A stretch of DNA of 64,000 nucleotides from Immersiella caudata. Taxonomy: Eukaryota; Ascomycota; Sordariomycetes; Sordariales; Lasiosphaeriaceae. Within the stretch, counting starts at the first letter, position 1, and the number at the start of each line of letters is the position of its first letter. Below are positions 1 to 12,552 of this stretch, in pieces. The notes beneath the pieces were generated by a model. It was not told where the DNA came from. It ran no database searches and worked only from the letters and a program-made list of their open reading frames with translations. The stretch covers positions 1,426,001 through 1,490,000 of the forward strand of contig JAULSU010000004.1 of assembly GCA_030512335.1 (NCBI GenBank), read 5' to 3'. A program made the translations under genes and the position numbers.

Positions 1-724
1 CTGCCGTCGTCACCTGTTTTTCCAACAGCCCAGATAGGCGAGTTGTTGCATGAGGGCCGTTGCAACTTGCTGGCTGGCACGGAATAAAGTCAACGCCTTT
101 GCTGCTGGATGGAATTGCTTGGTGGAGATGGGCGACCCACTCCCCCTCCCTTGGCTGCTAACTGGCGCGAGGCTCCGTTTCTTTCTTCTTTTTCCAGCCC
201 ATCCGAACCCTGGTCGCCCTGTCCGTTCTGTCCATGCATGTCAGCGCTCCGTCTCCTCATTTCCCTGCCAGTCCCCGCCCTCCCGTCCCAAGTCGATCCT
301 CCCCTTCACTGCGACCTTTTCCTCCCATTCCCGCCTTCAACTCCCACCTGCTCAACATCGACGCTCGCTGCCATCAACGCAAACTATCACGAGTTGCTTC
401 GACCGCAATCGAGGCGATTTGTGCAAACCTCCCGCCTATCGACCGTTCGAAGCCGTCGCTAGTGGAACGTTTACAAGCCAAAACAGTGACAGTTCGCGCA
501 ACCTCCCGGCACCCACATTAATTGTGTGTGACGGGCCGATTCGACCCCAGATCGCCAACAATTGACTTTCTGGAGTCCACACGATCCCGCATCAATCGCT
601 CTAGCCTAACCGCTCGCTTGGTATCGTGTTTGAACGATCTCGGATGTCGTCGTCGTGAGCACGCCTCGCCGTTGTCGTTGCGCCTCGAATTGAAGGGGGC
701 TCAGGGTCCATCAACACCAACATC
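1..724. other. 5' flank and leader of the Zn2Cys6 gene
   Basis: No gene is supported here. The stretch from about 170 to 480 is pyrimidine-rich with many CCT/CTC runs, typical of a fungal promoter and transcript leader, and it runs into the start codon of the transcription factor gene at 725. Open frames in this stretch are proline/serine shadows of the pyrimidine-rich strand. Confidence 0.5.
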
Positions 725-2900
725 ATGACGACCGCCGTCAAACGGGCGTGCGACGCCTGCCACCGCAGGAAGGTCAAGTGCGATGGCATCAATCCGTGCC
801 GCAACTGCTCGGCCTCGCAGCTTTCGTGCACCTACAATGCGATCCCTCAGAAGAAGGGCCCCAAGGGGTCCCGAGCCAAAGTTATCAATGAATTGAAGGA
901 AAAGGAGCGTCAGACCAGTCTCTCGGCCAAGGTCCAAAATCGTATGAATGGAATCGGCAGTCCTCCCTCGAGCCCGACTCTGGCGCCCACGCCGGGCCTT
1001 CTTCAGAATGACATGGTCAAGGAATGCATCGAGTTCTTCTTCGCCCACATGTATCCCACCATGCCGATCTTGCATCGCCAGCGCCTAGAACAGCAGGCTC
1101 TGTACGTGGACCAGACCCTGGACACGTACTGTTTGCTCACTTCCCTGTGTGCTTTTGTGTTGCTTCAACCCGGCATGACAGTCCCTGGCAGCGATCCCTA
1201 CAGCCTCGATACGATGCCTGGGGCCAACATTGTGACAAGCACTCTGTTGATGGAGGAGACGATCCGGGTTCGCAAGGGTTACGATTACATGGATTCGCCG
1301 ACGCTCAACAGTCTCTGCACCAGCTACTTCCTCTTTGGCTGCTACTACGCTCTCGACCTGCATGACAAGGCTTGGTTTCACCTGCGCGAGTCCTCGACCT
1401 TGGTTCACATGATCGGGATGAACAAGGAGGCGACATATATGCAGTATGATAGCATCGAGTCGTCCCGCCGCAGACGCCTGTACTGGCTCTTTTTTGTCAC
1501 TGAAAGGTGTGTCTGATCAACGATGGACTGATGTCAGATTCTAACTTATTTCTAGGGCGTATGCTCTGCAGCGTGGCCGCCCCCTGACCCTGCAAGCCAC
1601 CATCAACCTCCCGTCCCCGAGTGACGATCCCACGGATCCGGCACCGCATCAACTGACTCCCTTTATCACTTTGGTTAACGCCTTCCGCCCGTACGATGAT
1701 GCACTAGTGAACTCCTGGGGCAAGACCAGGAACGAAACCTCTCCTTCTTACACGACAAGCCTGCAGAAGCAGCTCCAGGATGTCCTGCCGCCGTACCTCA
1801 ACGATGTACAGGCCCAGCTCACCGAAATCCAATCTAATCAGCAATGGCTCAAGAACATGGCCTGGCAGCTCAGCATGGCGAACCCCAACGAGAACGATTC
1901 TGGGCTTCCGCCATATCCGTCGCCAGTTGATATTGGCCGCGATTTGCTTCCCATGGTCTCTCACCTCCCCGCAAATCTGGGTCTTCCCGGGTTGCGGCTG
2001 ATTGAGAAGCTGTTCACTGTCACATTCTCCTTGAGCGAGGTGTTGGCAATGCAACCTGCATCTCGACCCTTCACGGTGGGGCCACGTGAGCACCTGCATC
2101 AGATCTTGAATGTCGTTACTGCTCTGCGATATGGCGATCATCGGTTCTTGCCTCTTTTGCTGAGCAAGGTCCACGACGCTATCCCCAGGCTGGCCAACCC
2201 CATGCTTCAAAATGCTCCTGAGCCGACAGTGGGGTGCGAGATTGACTTGTTCGACGGCTTCGGAAGTTCTGGCATGTCCCAAGCGCCTGTGTTCAACGCC
2301 GAGGAGTACAACAAGTATACAGTGTCACGCATAGACGACATGAGCCAGGAGTCTGGCAGCCCTACCGGAGGCCCGAGCAGCCACGAGATGAACTCGCCGT
2401 TTGCCACGAGCTCACCCGCCATCATGTCTCCTGGGCATGAAATACCGCACCCCTTGCAGACTGACTTCACCTCAATGCCGGAGATGGTGATGAGTCCAAT
2501 GAGTCACGCCCCTCCTAATTCGCTGAACACTCCAGGAGGTATCAACGGCCAGCAACGGCAGCACTCCCAAGCGCCAATCTCACCATTTCCAGGCTTGAAC
2601 CCTCAGATGCAGAATCTGAGCAACATCAACCTCAACCCATCTCCGAACATAAACCTCCAGTCACAAGTGCACCACAATCCTGGGATGGGTAACAACATGG
2701 GGCAGCCTATAGCAACTAACGGGCTGTTATCGAGACCGCAAGCACAGCGTGCAAACAGCTTTGCAATAGGAGGACCGCAGCTTCGAACCGTTGGCGATTT
2801 CCAAGCGTTACAACGGGTCAACTCAGACATGACCCCCATGAACACAATGGGGATGAACACGATGGGGAGAGAGTTGGACTTCAACACATTACCCAGGTAG
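725..2900 (+). CDS. Zn2Cys6 transcription factor with fungal-specific middle domain
   Basis: Nuclear DNA-binding regulator. Exons are 725-1506 and 1556-2900; the 49-base intron (1507-1555) has a CTAAC branch site just before its TCTAG acceptor, and splicing restores the frame across VTER-AYALQRGRP. The 708-residue protein opens with a zinc cluster: cysteines 9, 12, 19, 25, 28 and 35 in the order CDACHRRKVKCDG...CRNC...C, followed by the basic linker QKKGPKGSRAK. A fungal-trans domain follows at roughly residues 95-300, with FFFAHMYPTMPILHR and RRRRLYWLFFVTER as recognisable blocks. The C-terminal 220 residues are low-complexity (Asn, Pro, Met, Gln, Ser), as in activation regions. It resembles the AmyR / COL-26 / BglR group of carbohydrate-responsive regulators, but that assignment is by general appearance only. 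It stands alone, with about 3.6 kb of spacer downstream. Confidence 0.93.
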
Positions 2901-3844
2901 TCATGCAAGATGGGCGTGCATGAAGAAAGCTGTTCAAAGTCGCCGGCCGGGACACCACCGCCCAACGGCGCCGTAATCCTGCGGTAGCAGGAGGCATGTA
3001 TCACCTCTCGTTATTCCGAACTCGCCATCATGGTATATCCACCGTTTATCAGTTTCTTTTGTTCATGCGACCTGCCAGCAGGCGCCACTGCAGGCCTACA
3101 TTTTGGATATAAAGCCTAACATCTTGATTCCTTTTTATTTTGACTTAAGGGGGCACAGCAAGGGCGGATGAGTCATGATTTAGTTTGCTGTTTTGTTTGA
3201 AGATCGGAAAACTCCCCGCGCCAACAAATAACATGTAACCATTTTCTTTGTCGGGCGCGGTGTCCGGCAGGGCGTCGGGATGGAGTTCGTTGGCTCGTTA
3301 TGGGGGATTTGCGACCCCTGTTGGGTAGCGTTTTTGGGCATAATAGCGGATGTTTTTAGGAGCCTGGGGAAGAATGGTGTTGCCGACTCGGTTCGGCTTG
3401 TAAAGGAGGCAGAGCGGGGGGCGTTAGGACATGGCCAGCAAAGGCAGACGCAAATCAGGAGATGCACAGATGGCATGCTTCGTGTGTCAATATACTATCT
3501 AGATTTTTTGCCCTTGTCGGTGGTGGCGCATGGATGTGCTCACTGCTGAAGGAATGAAGGTGAACTTTGTGCTTTAATCATGTATCCATATTGCTGTCAG
3601 CGAACTGTGCGTGGTGGGCTTATCGGTATTTCAGGTGCTGAATCGAAGTTACACTGGTGCCTAAGCTAGACGATCCACTGGGGACATATATGTAGATGTA
3701 TGAGATCGGAATTGCAACAGAGGGAAGTGCCGGAGCCGCGAACCTTATTGCTTTGCTGACGCTTACCGGTTGATGGGAGGAAGGAATTTGGAAGAGGATA
3801 TTATTAGTACCGTCGGGATTGGATTGGAGACGACAGTGTTTACT

Positions 3845-4480
3845 CTACTTGAAGCTACTATCGAGGGAGGCTGTGGTGTATGCACGCAATGAAGGTAATG
3901 TTAGTCTTGTGGAAGCCGCTGCTGCTGTGCGCTCGGAACTCGGTAGCGTCGGCGTCCGTCCGGGGAGAATTTGCCCGGATGACCGGGTCGGGCACGGGGG
4001 GGTTGTCCGCTGCGTTTCTGTGGGTACGGACGGATTTGATGTTGTTTTTGGAGATGGGAGCGGAGATGTTATGTGTGATGATGGGCGTTTGTCTGGCCTG
4101 TCAGCTTGCTTGCAGTCGGAATCGGAGGGCTTGGTTTCGGATTGAGGGTTGAGGACCGATGCGATGCGGGTTGCCGGCGGGCTGCGGGCTGCGGGCTGTG
4201 CAGTGATGTTTACGGAGACGGGGTTTGGTGTTGTTGGTGGAGGAGGAGTGGTGGGTTCAGGGATGTAGGTGTGAGTTACGAGGCTGTTGTTGGCTTCGGA
4301 AGGTTTACGTGGTGAGGTTGTGCGCAGTGAGGTGCGTAGGGGCTTTGCAGTAGTCAGTTTTGCTGGGTTGACGTAGCTAGAGGCGCTGTAGCCGTTGAGT
4401 TGAGGCTGCGGCGAGTGTCGGGCTGCGGGAGACTCCCGGCCCTCTCTGGGTGCCGGGATCGGAATCGGAATCAAGCGCAT
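3845..4480 (-). CDS. Possible hypothetical protein, Ser/Thr/Pro-rich
   Basis: An ATG-started open frame of 211 codons on the minus strand, from MRLIPIPIPAPREG to a stop at 3845. It is rich in Thr, Pro, Ser and Ala (for example PEPTTPPPPTTPNP), and predicted to be disordered, with no domain, signal peptide or membrane segment. Codon third positions are not clearly biased to G or C as in the neighbouring genes, which argues against it. It could be a lineage-specific gene, part of a non-coding transcript, or chance. No intron is needed or evident. Confidence 0.22.
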   Translation of the reverse strand: MRLIPIPIPAPREGRESPAARHSPQPQLNGYSASSYVNPAKLTTAKPLRTSLRTTSPRKPSEANNSLVTHTYIPEPTTPPPPTTPNPVSVNITAQPAARSPPATRIASVLNPQSETKPSDSDCKQADRPDKRPSSHITSPLPSPKTTSNPSVPTETQRTTPPCPTRSSGQILPGRTPTLPSSERTAAAASTRLTLPSLRAYTTASLDSSFK

Positions 4481-6230
4481 TGTTGCGGTTACGTATGCTG
4501 CTCAAGCTAGGTAGCCCTGGGGAGATTGAGCTTGGAGCATGAGACCGGGAACAACGGGAGTCTGTGTGCTTGCTGGGATTTTGTGGGATTGAATTTATTG
4601 CATGCAGGTGAAATGAGGTGAGGGATTCTTGTCCCTTGTTGCTTGCTACTTTGGATCTGGTCTCTTCACAGGGTTGCGAGGTGATGGAGGCTCAGGGGCT
4701 TGCATCTCGATGGCTCAAGGTTTGACCAGCCGTGCTTTCGCAGGACATGGCAATCGCGGGGCACCGGCACAGGAAACCTGGGAGGTCAAGGTTCTGGTTA
4801 CGGTTGCGATCCATTTCCTGCTGCGATTGACCTGGTGAGCCAGGTGAGCCAACCTGTTTGGCGACTGGGACTGCAACGTCGTTTACCCGGGGTGCAGAAA
4901 CCGAGGGAGGATAGATTGAATGTCGTTCTTTTTTTGCGAGCCCCCTCTTGGCATTCCGGCGTGGTGGGTTGGGGGATCGACCACGGCTAAACTGAGGAGC
5001 AATTCTATCTGGACTACCCCAAATCTAGCAGCGCGGACGCTGACCCTCTCTACATTTTGCCTGGTCGGCCGTTGAAGATGATCGACATTTTGCATTTGAA
5101 CGTTACTGCGTGCCAGCCGGCACCTGAATCGCTCGCGGAGCGGCCAAGGCGCCGCTCCATCCTCCGCCCCTCCTCGGCGCACCCCGTGCGGAGTCGTTGG
5201 TACAGTATGAGATCAAGGCAGAGAGACGCGGGATCCCAACTGGGACATCTGTTTGCTCGCTTGTTTGTCGCTTGATGGCTGGACTGCGGCCGCGGCAAGC
5301 CATAGAATGGCCCGCTATGCGTGGGCCCCGCGTCAAAGGGAAGGACGGCAAGACGCCCTTATTTTACTTTACCTCTTTTGGGCTTGATGCTAGCGATGTA
5401 AGCATTGACACCGGAATTGCACGAAAATAGTCGCAGTTGCCCGTAAGATGCTCCGCACCCGTCAGCATGTCCGTTGCCAGCTCCCGTGCGCCCTGTCTCC
5501 CATCTTCCGACGGCATGGTCTTTTCATCGTGTTTTTCCTTGTGCGCGCTGAGGGAGGCAGCAGCATTAGACGACGAGCGTTGAGAGGGAAGGCGCTCCTG
5601 TTTGTGGTGGCACAGGTCATGGCTAGAGACGGCAAGTTACAAGGGGTGGTAATCTGCACAGCATGACCAGTTAAGTGACGACGAAAGAAATGCTGGCGAA
5701 TCAACGTGTTGGCCGCACATACGGTCACGGGCGCATGGACTGCCCCTCGAGCGAATTTCGACGGTCGCTGGCGGCCTGGTTGGCTGGATGCTCGCTGCGT
5801 TCAGACGGGAAGGGACCAGTACTTGCACGTGTGTGTCCAAGTCTGCTCTCTCCAACCAGCAGGAAGTGCTGCTGCTGCCGCTGGCGCCTCTTCTGCAGCA
5901 TCCATGTCCCAAACAGCCAACGCTAGGTAAGTATCCCCTTTGGTCTTTGGGTTCCCATGAGAGGCCCATGAAGAGGCAAGGAGGGGTCGAGGGGCGATGG
6001 GCCGCTGCTGCTCTGCTGAAGCCAGGGTGTCGGTCTGGGGGCTGACCGTCAGCCCCAATGCAGCAATATCGAGGTGTGAATTTTTGGAAGGACAGGATGG
6101 ACGAGAGTTTTGCCGGCTCCAAAGCTTCTGCTATGGATAGCTTCAGCTCGCGTCCAAGCATCGGCGGTCGCGAGCATAAGCTCCGTGCTCGACGGCCTTC
6201 TTGTCGGCGACGATGGCCGACGCGAGCTGG

Positions 6231-6236
6231 TATAAA
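6231..6236 (+). promoter_or_regulatory. TATA box of the 6491 gene
   Basis: TATAAA in the context GCTGGTATAAAGACACG, about 255 bases before the start codon at 6491. It is followed by an AC repeat and a pyrimidine/adenine-rich leader, the usual order in a fungal promoter. Confidence 0.5.
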
Positions 6237-6288
6237 GACACGATGAGAACGGCGGCTCCAGGAGTCGAGAGAAGAAGAAGCTCAACAT

Positions 6289-6312
6289 ACACACACACAC
6301 ACACACACACAC
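6289..6312. repeat. (AC)12 microsatellite
   Basis: Twelve uninterrupted AC dinucleotides between the TATA box and the start codon of the 6491 gene, therefore probably within its transcribed leader. Length polymorphism is likely. Confidence 0.9.
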
Positions 6313-6490
6313 CACATCACGCGCCATTCCCAGGATTCGCTCAACCCAAACCGTTGGCGGCATTGTCCCAGCAAAGCACCACACCCCAGGCCCAGCCCAG
6401 CAAACGAACCCCACCCTCCACTCCAGTCCCTGCCTTACCACACCCCTACCTAGATCCCGCCCTTTACGTATTCGTACATATACCAGCACC

Positions 6491-6988
6491 ATGTCTGCCA
6501 CCACCCCCATTCCCGTTGTCATGTACGGTCGTGACGGCAAGATCTCCGAGTCTGTTCGCGAGAAGCTGCTTCCCGACGTTGAGGGTTAGTATCCCTACTC
6601 CTTTGTCCCCACGGCCAGGGAGATAAAGAAAGCCAACTGATTTCTCCCTACAGTCGTTCACTCTTGTTTGGATCTCGAAGCCGCGCTCGCCGAGCTGCCC
6701 GCTGTCTTTGCCGGCAACCTCCAGGTCACCCCGCGGTCTGGTCTCGGAACCAACGCTACTGCCCCGCAGGAGAGGCGCAAAGTGCCCGTGGCTGTCTTCT
6801 TCGGCGGAGGCTTCTCGGACGACGAGTTCGAGAAGATCAAGGCCGCCGTTTCTGCCGTCAACCCCAACGCGTACTTCTTGAAGGTCCAGAAGCGCGATGT
6901 CTTGGCAGCTGGCTCGTTCGGTCCCAACCCGGACACTATCGCTAAGATCTACCGCAAGAGGCTTGCTGCTGCGATGGTCTCGGCTTAA
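6491..6988 (+). CDS. Small conserved fungal protein of unknown function
   Basis: Two exons, 6491-6584 and 6654-6988; the 69-base intron (6585-6653) starts GTTAGT and ends CTACAG, and joining gives a 142-residue protein. The N-terminus reads MSATTPIPVVMYGRDGKI, then a segment on VVHSCLDLEAALAELP, a central VAVFFGGGFSDDEFEKIKAA block, and a basic tail ending YRKRLAAAMVSA. There is no signal peptide, membrane segment or known catalytic motif. The alternation of a hydrophobic strand, helix and glycine-rich FFGGG turn is compatible with a small Rossmann-like alpha/beta fold, but that is inference. I recall similar short filamentous-fungal proteins with an IPVV(L/M)YGR start, all uncharacterised. 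A well-formed promoter (TATA at 6231) supports expression. Confidence 0.85.
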
Positions 6989-9900
6989 GCAGTCCATCAA
7001 GGGAGCCGCCTCGCGCCCCCGTCGCAGGCGGTACCAGGCCCTTGCCACCGACAACGGGGACTCGAGGAGCGTCGAAGACTCCCAGCAGGTGCTGGTAGAG
7101 AAACTACCACAACCGCAACCCGAAACACCATCTCAGCAACTGCAAGAACCACAACCATTACAACAAACACAACAGCAACGACAGAATCAGAAGCAGGAGG
7201 GGCGCAAGAGCAAGAAATGCAAGGACATCCTCCGTATCATATGGGTGCAACTGTTTGAGAACGGCGTTGGCACGGTTGGCAGCGTTTATGTCTCTTGTGG
7301 TGATGTCTCTTACCTCGCCGAGGTCGACCCAAGACCGTTGAAACCGGAGCCCTATTTCTCAAAGAAGTGGTCAAGGAGAAGGAAGCAACAGCACTCGGAG
7401 AAGGAAAAGGACGAAGACGTGGTTCTCAAAGACTTGCCAACACCAACGCCAACACCCACATGAGCTTTGCCCGTCTTTACCTCCTTTCCTCGCGATATCC
7501 ATCTTCGGCACCTCTTTTCTCTCTTTGATATTACCAGACAATATCGCTTCTACAGCGGGAAAAGGGTGGCTACCACAGGGGCGTTTGGGTTTGGGCAAAT
7601 TCGGAGGCTTGTATTGTTGTTTTGTGCACCATCCCAGGGGGATCATGGTCCATATGCTGCACCTACCTACATAGAGGACATCAATTTTCTGCTTCTGTTC
7701 ACATTCTGTTCACCTCTGTCTGTCCCAACACGATGAAAGCCCAAGTCTTGACTTTGACATTCCGACGTCTGAGCACCAGGTTCCTCTCCCTGCGAACCCG
7801 GCACAACGGCTCCCGACTTGCAGCCAACACAGTGGGCGAACCGAGCACATGGCTCCTCCACAGCAAGCTCGGGCAAATCCAGCAAGCGCTTGGAACCTCA
7901 TTCGACGCCGCGGTTGAGGACAAAGCACATCAAAGTTTACGATGCGCGGCAATTCCAGCGTCGTGTCTTGCCGTCGCGGCGTAATCCTTCGTACCATATC
8001 ATCTCAGGGAGCCATGCAGTCTAACCAGCATCAGCAATTCTAGCGTCCGCCCCCAACGACCTTCCAATCCTACTGCGGTTTCCCAGATCGTGGGTCTCAT
8101 TTCTGGTTTCTGTCACTGCAGCTTGCCGGGGTGCTACTGGCCCCTGAAACAAGACCCCAGATCGCAACAAAGCACGCAAACATGCGCCTCATGTCCCGAA
8201 GCGGCCGCCCGCTTGCTGTCCAAAGCCCAAGTGAGTTGTTCAGCCATCGGGTAGAATGTCCTGTCCTTCCTTCCTAGGATCCTTCTAGAGGAGCTCTACG
8301 CTCTTCGACTGGGTGTTCGTGTGGAACGGTGCAGCACTCAGACGCGCACACGTAGGAGGTGGGACTTACCACTGGGATGGATGGGATGTGGTGGGTGGAA
8401 CACGTTGTCTTACGGATACGTTGTGTGAGATCCCAATGGGGATTTGGTGTGGATAGTTTGGGTAGGGCTAGGATGGTGGTGGGATGGGAGAGATATCTTT
8501 CCGCCTTGGGAATGTTGGCATCAGGCTTCCATGGCCGAGGTTGTCGTCTAGCTGCATGTCAGTCTTTACTCGAATCAACCATTTAGGCATGCTGATATCT
8601 TCCCCAGGGGTTTAGCAGAGCGTTCTGCTGCGATACTAGCATCTTACCCTCATCTCATCAACGGTTAATACGAGCCGGCCAGTCCTACCCGAGCTCCCCT
8701 CCCTTTGCCCCTTTCAGCAACAAACCCCTTCCAGCTTGCTCACTCACCTCCCATCAGATCGAATCGTTAGTGCCGCCCCCAAACAACCTACCCCCAACCC
8801 ACATCAGCGTGTCAGCATTGGCAGCGTCAAAAAACACCCAACCCAACCGATCTCTCGCCTATCAAACGAGAAGCCACCATGCAGCAACCTGAAGGAGGCG
8901 ATATGTGTGCATTGGGTCGAGGCAGCTATAATACAAACTTACCAAACATTACTGAGACTGGACGATGGTGGTTGTCACACCACCACTGCCACCAGCTCTT
9001 CCCAAGATGCAAGCGTTAGGCGCGCTTAGTTGACGCGGTGCAGATGCAATGCATGCATGCACAGTGGCCGTGTGAGTGAAATATGAGCAGAGCTGAGAAA
9101 GTGAGAGATCTTGTTCGGAATCATGAAAGTTCCCTACTTACATGAATGTCTACCTACCTACCTACCTATCCACCTACGAATGAGACAAGACAAGACGAAC
9201 CATATGCCAGACGCCATGCAGGAAGAAGACGCCATGAAAATGACACTGCTGCTGCACTGGACGTGAGCAACCAACCAAATTGTGGGGACGATGCACACCT
9301 TGCGCCTCCGTGGAAAAAAGGGCGCTCTGCTCGGTGAGTAGCTGAGGAACCAGAAGCGAATGCGTGAAATAAGTGAGGCAGAGGGCCGACCTCGAAAATA
9401 ACTGTTGAGGCTTCACCAAGTCTCACCATTGTGCTTGTCAAGCGGGTTAACCCTATCGCCAGACAACGCCAACAAGCAACAAGCAGCTAAAGACAAGGGG
9501 CAGAAGAAACAGCGAGTCCGAACGAAATATATTGCTACAAAGTTGCTTGCACACAAAAAAAAAACCCACCCATGCCACCCAAAAACACATCCACAACCCA
9601 CGCTGACCTGTCTCCATGACCGCAATTTGCCTGCCTCTTCTCATCCCACTAACTGACTTCTCTTTGCCCTGCTGACAACGGCGCAGGACGCTCGAGATTT
9701 GTATGACGAGAAAGAGAATCCACATATATAGGGAACTTGTTAAATCCTTTTTTTTTCCGTCCCCCTTTCTGTGCCCGTCCAAAAATCCTCCTCTAGTTGT
9801 TGGTTGTGGTTGTGGTTGTCAGCCCCGGCGAGGCAACGGGGTTGCCTCGGCAGCACCCGCGTGGATTTCAAATCAAGCAAACTCGACGGTTACTACGAAG

Positions 9901-10005
9901 CAATCCAAATCCCAAGAAACACCTTGTCCCTGCCCAGCCCGCATGTCAACCGCAAAACCTTTGCCCGCCCGGAAGATGCAGAGTTCATAAATAAATCAGA
10001 CGTCC
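6989..10005. other. Intergenic spacer between convergent genes
   Basis: About 3 kb separating the 6491 gene from the 3' end of CCR4 on the other strand. The first 475 bases contain an open frame in another register (6897-7463, beginning inside the upstream CDS) that codes for a glutamine-rich then lysine-rich sequence, discussed as a finding. Further right is a (CTAC)n tract at about 9150-9168. A run of nine A's in the context CACAAAAAAAAACCC lies near 9554. No other gene is supported. Confidence 0.5.
9150..9168. repeat. (CTAC)n short tandem repeat
   Basis: Imperfect array of CTAC/CCTA tetranucleotides (CTACCTACCTACCTACCTA). The same tetranucleotide motif recurs in several other spacers of this window. 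Confidence 0.8.
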
Positions 10006-12362
10006 TCATCCCCTGCGGTCATTGCTGCTTGATCCAAAATCCGGTTCTGCGATCATCTTCTTGTCTTTGCGCGCCTTGATCACAAACTCAGCTATGATCT
10101 GGATATGGTCGGCTGGGAAATGGTAGTTGGGGAAGCCAGGAACGCGCTTCAAGTGTTCGCGGTCTGGAGGGCCCAGAAGCTCCACCACCTCAAGCGTGTT
10201 GGTCGAGTAGAAGATGTAGTCGATGACTTCCTTGAAACCGGGCACGTAGTTGGTGAAGGCCAACTCGTCTGGGGTGCCGTCGAGATGAACATATGCCGAC
10301 CTCAGGTTGAATGGATGTTCGACGCCGTCCCGAGTGAAGTTACCGTACTGGTATTTCCCGAACTCGCTGTTGCCGGGCGACACCCGTCCTTTGGATAGGA
10401 GCTCGTAAACAGAACTGTCAGGCGTTGAGTTGTAGTCACCGCACACCAGTAGGGGGATTTCCGTGTTGCTGCGGTATTCTTGAGACGGGACGGGATCCGG
10501 TAATTTGGGCGCTTCTTGGCCTTCCTCCACAGGCATCTGGATCATCCTCTTTTCCTTTTCCTTCAGGGCCGGCCACCTCGAGTACTTCTCCGCCAATTTC
10601 GTCAGGTTCTCGACGAGGAGGGCGGTCTGGTAGAGCTTCACGTCGGCATATATAGGCTCCCAGCACAAGTGCGTGTTCACAACGATCATGCGCGCACCAG
10701 TCGCCCTGCTCTCAAAGAACGCAACAATGCCGATATTGTCCTTTGGCATCACACGGTTGAAGACGTCGTGATGGTTCTTCATGTCGGGTCGGTTGATGGC
10801 AATGTTTGCGTAGTCGAGGAGCTGCTTGTCGAGTAAGATATACTTGCTACTCTTGTAAAAGATGGCGCATCCGTCCACGTATTGAGCTTCTTTACCGCCG
10901 ATCATCTTTGCCTTGGCTCGCGGCCAATGGATTCCCTTGTAGTCAGCCTGTGCAAGTTCCGGGCTGAAATGCTCGGTGAACACGTCGGTAGCAATCTCCT
11001 GGAGGCACAAGATATCGGCATCCCTCTCGCGGATCTCCTGGATGATACGATCCTGGCGATACTCCCAAGAGAGCGCACCACTCGGGGTGTAGCCATACAT
11101 GGCAGGGGTGGCGAACTTTTCGCAGAGAATGTTCCAACTAAGAACCTTGACGCGCTCGAGGCTTGCGGTGACGTCTTCTTGGACTGGGACAAACTTTCTG
11201 GGGGTGGGAGGCATTGGAACTGCGTACTGGTTAGAATTTGCCCCCGCGTTTCCTTGTCACGCCTCGACGTACCTGGTGCTTGCTCAAGCAGCATGTTGAC
11301 TAAGCTCTTTGTGCCTCTCTCCATGATCTCCTCCTTGAAACGCGGGTTGAAGTGAGGGTTACCCTCAATGCCAAGCATCTCTAGGTTGGTCAGGGCCCCT
11401 ACCTCATTCGGGAGGTCCTGCAGCTGATTGTCAAAGAGGAATAACTGCCGGAGCTCAGTGCACATGCCGATCTCCGGAGGCAGCTCAGAGATCAGGTTGT
11501 TCGACGCCTCCAGGAGCTTGAGCTGACGGAGCCTTCCAATGTCGGCTGGGAGGTGAGTTAAGCGGTTCGACGCGATGTAAAGCTCCACCAAGAATTCATA
11601 GCTGAAGAGCGTTGGCGAAAGAACGCGTAGCCCTTGGCCGCTCATGTCCAGGTTGTGCCACTCCTGTCGCTGCTCTGACTTTTCCAGGTTGTACGGCCTT
11701 CTCCTATTGCCTTCACCGTCTGTCGTGGAAGCCGACCCGCCGGGTGTCGTGGCCGCAATGCCGATACCTCTATTCTCGGGGGCCTTAATCCTTGCGTAAT
11801 AGTGAGGTTGGTGTTGTTCGATCATGGCGACATGAGCCCGTTCAGAATCCTTGCGCAGCCGCAGCTGTTCCGCCCAGTGCTCACTCACAGGCTGCGCTTG
11901 TCCGCCCCGGGTTGTAGTTACGTGACCGTTCTGCAGGCTGTTGCCGGAAAAGGGACTCGAGTTCGGCATACCACCGCTGAAAGCCGAAGGTCCGATCATT
12001 CCGCCCCCCGCACCATGGCCTGAGTGGTCGGCCTGGATGGTCTGGTGGTGCTGGGCATGTTGCTGGTGCTGATGGGCTGCCTGCTGCTGGTAGTTATACA
12101 TCATAGGCATGGCATTCTGGCGACCCGGCGCTCCATTAAGGCGGGAGTTGGGCCCCTGCTGATGGGTCTGACCGTACATGCCTCGGGAGGTGTGGGCCTG
12201 GGAGCCGTGCACCGGGGTCTTGGACGAAGGTCGCGGTTCCGGGGTGAAGTGGTTGAGTAGGGTGTTCAAGAACAGGCTGTTCGCAATCGCGTTGGCAGAG
12301 CTAAAATGCGACGACTGCGGATTGGTAAGGGCCTGCAGCGGTTGCCTGTGACCATCTGCCAT
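10006..12362 (-). CDS. ccr4: CCR4 poly(A)-specific deadenylase subunit of CCR4-NOT
   Basis: Catalytic mRNA deadenylase of the cytoplasmic CCR4-NOT complex. Exons on the minus strand are 12362-11273 and 11219-10006. The 53-base intron (11220-11272, GTACGT...ACGCAG) joins LLEQAP to VPMPPTPRK and gives 767 residues. The N-terminal 230 residues are Gln/His/Asn-rich (for example AAHQHQQHAQHHQ). Leucine-rich repeats follow at about 245-345 (LPADIGRLRQLKLLEASNN and later copies), the part that in the family binds CAF1/POP2. The C-terminal exonuclease-endonuclease-phosphatase domain, from about 380, carries the family's active-site blocks: LSWNILCEKFA, CLQEI, NTHLCWEP, VCGDYNSTPDS and the final ADHI. 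Length fits fungal CCR4. A long leader with a donor-like GTAAGT at 13037 and an upstream open frame overlapping the start suggests post-transcriptional control. Confidence 0.95.
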
Positions 12363-12552
12363 CTAATGGGAACAGGGCCACGGGGGATAGTGTCACGACA
12401 GGCCTGGCGCGCAAGTCGCGTACGTCGCGTTCGTCGCGTCCAAGATCTCGAGAACGTAGGCAGCCCGAGGGATATGGTGGGATCGCGAGGAGATCGAGAA
12501 CCGAGGAGGCAGGGTTTGCATGGGACACAGCAGGAGCTTGTTCGTCGGGCAT
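12301..12552 (-). other. Upstream open reading frame overlapping the CCR4 start
   Basis: An ATG at 12552 begins an 83-codon frame (MPDEQAPAVSHANPASS...) that ends at 12301, inside CCR4 and in another register. If it is retained in the mature leader, it would limit initiation at the CCR4 start at 12362. Whether splicing from the donor at 13037 removes it cannot be told from sequence. Confidence 0.4.

Larger units (their letters stand above)
2901..6490. other. Long intergenic spacer
   Basis: 3.6 kb without a convincing gene. It contains the 3' end of the transcription factor transcript and one serine/threonine/proline-rich open frame on the minus strand (listed separately). Near its right end it has a TATA box and an AC microsatellite belonging to the next gene. 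No transposon or RNA gene was recognised. Confidence 0.5.
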
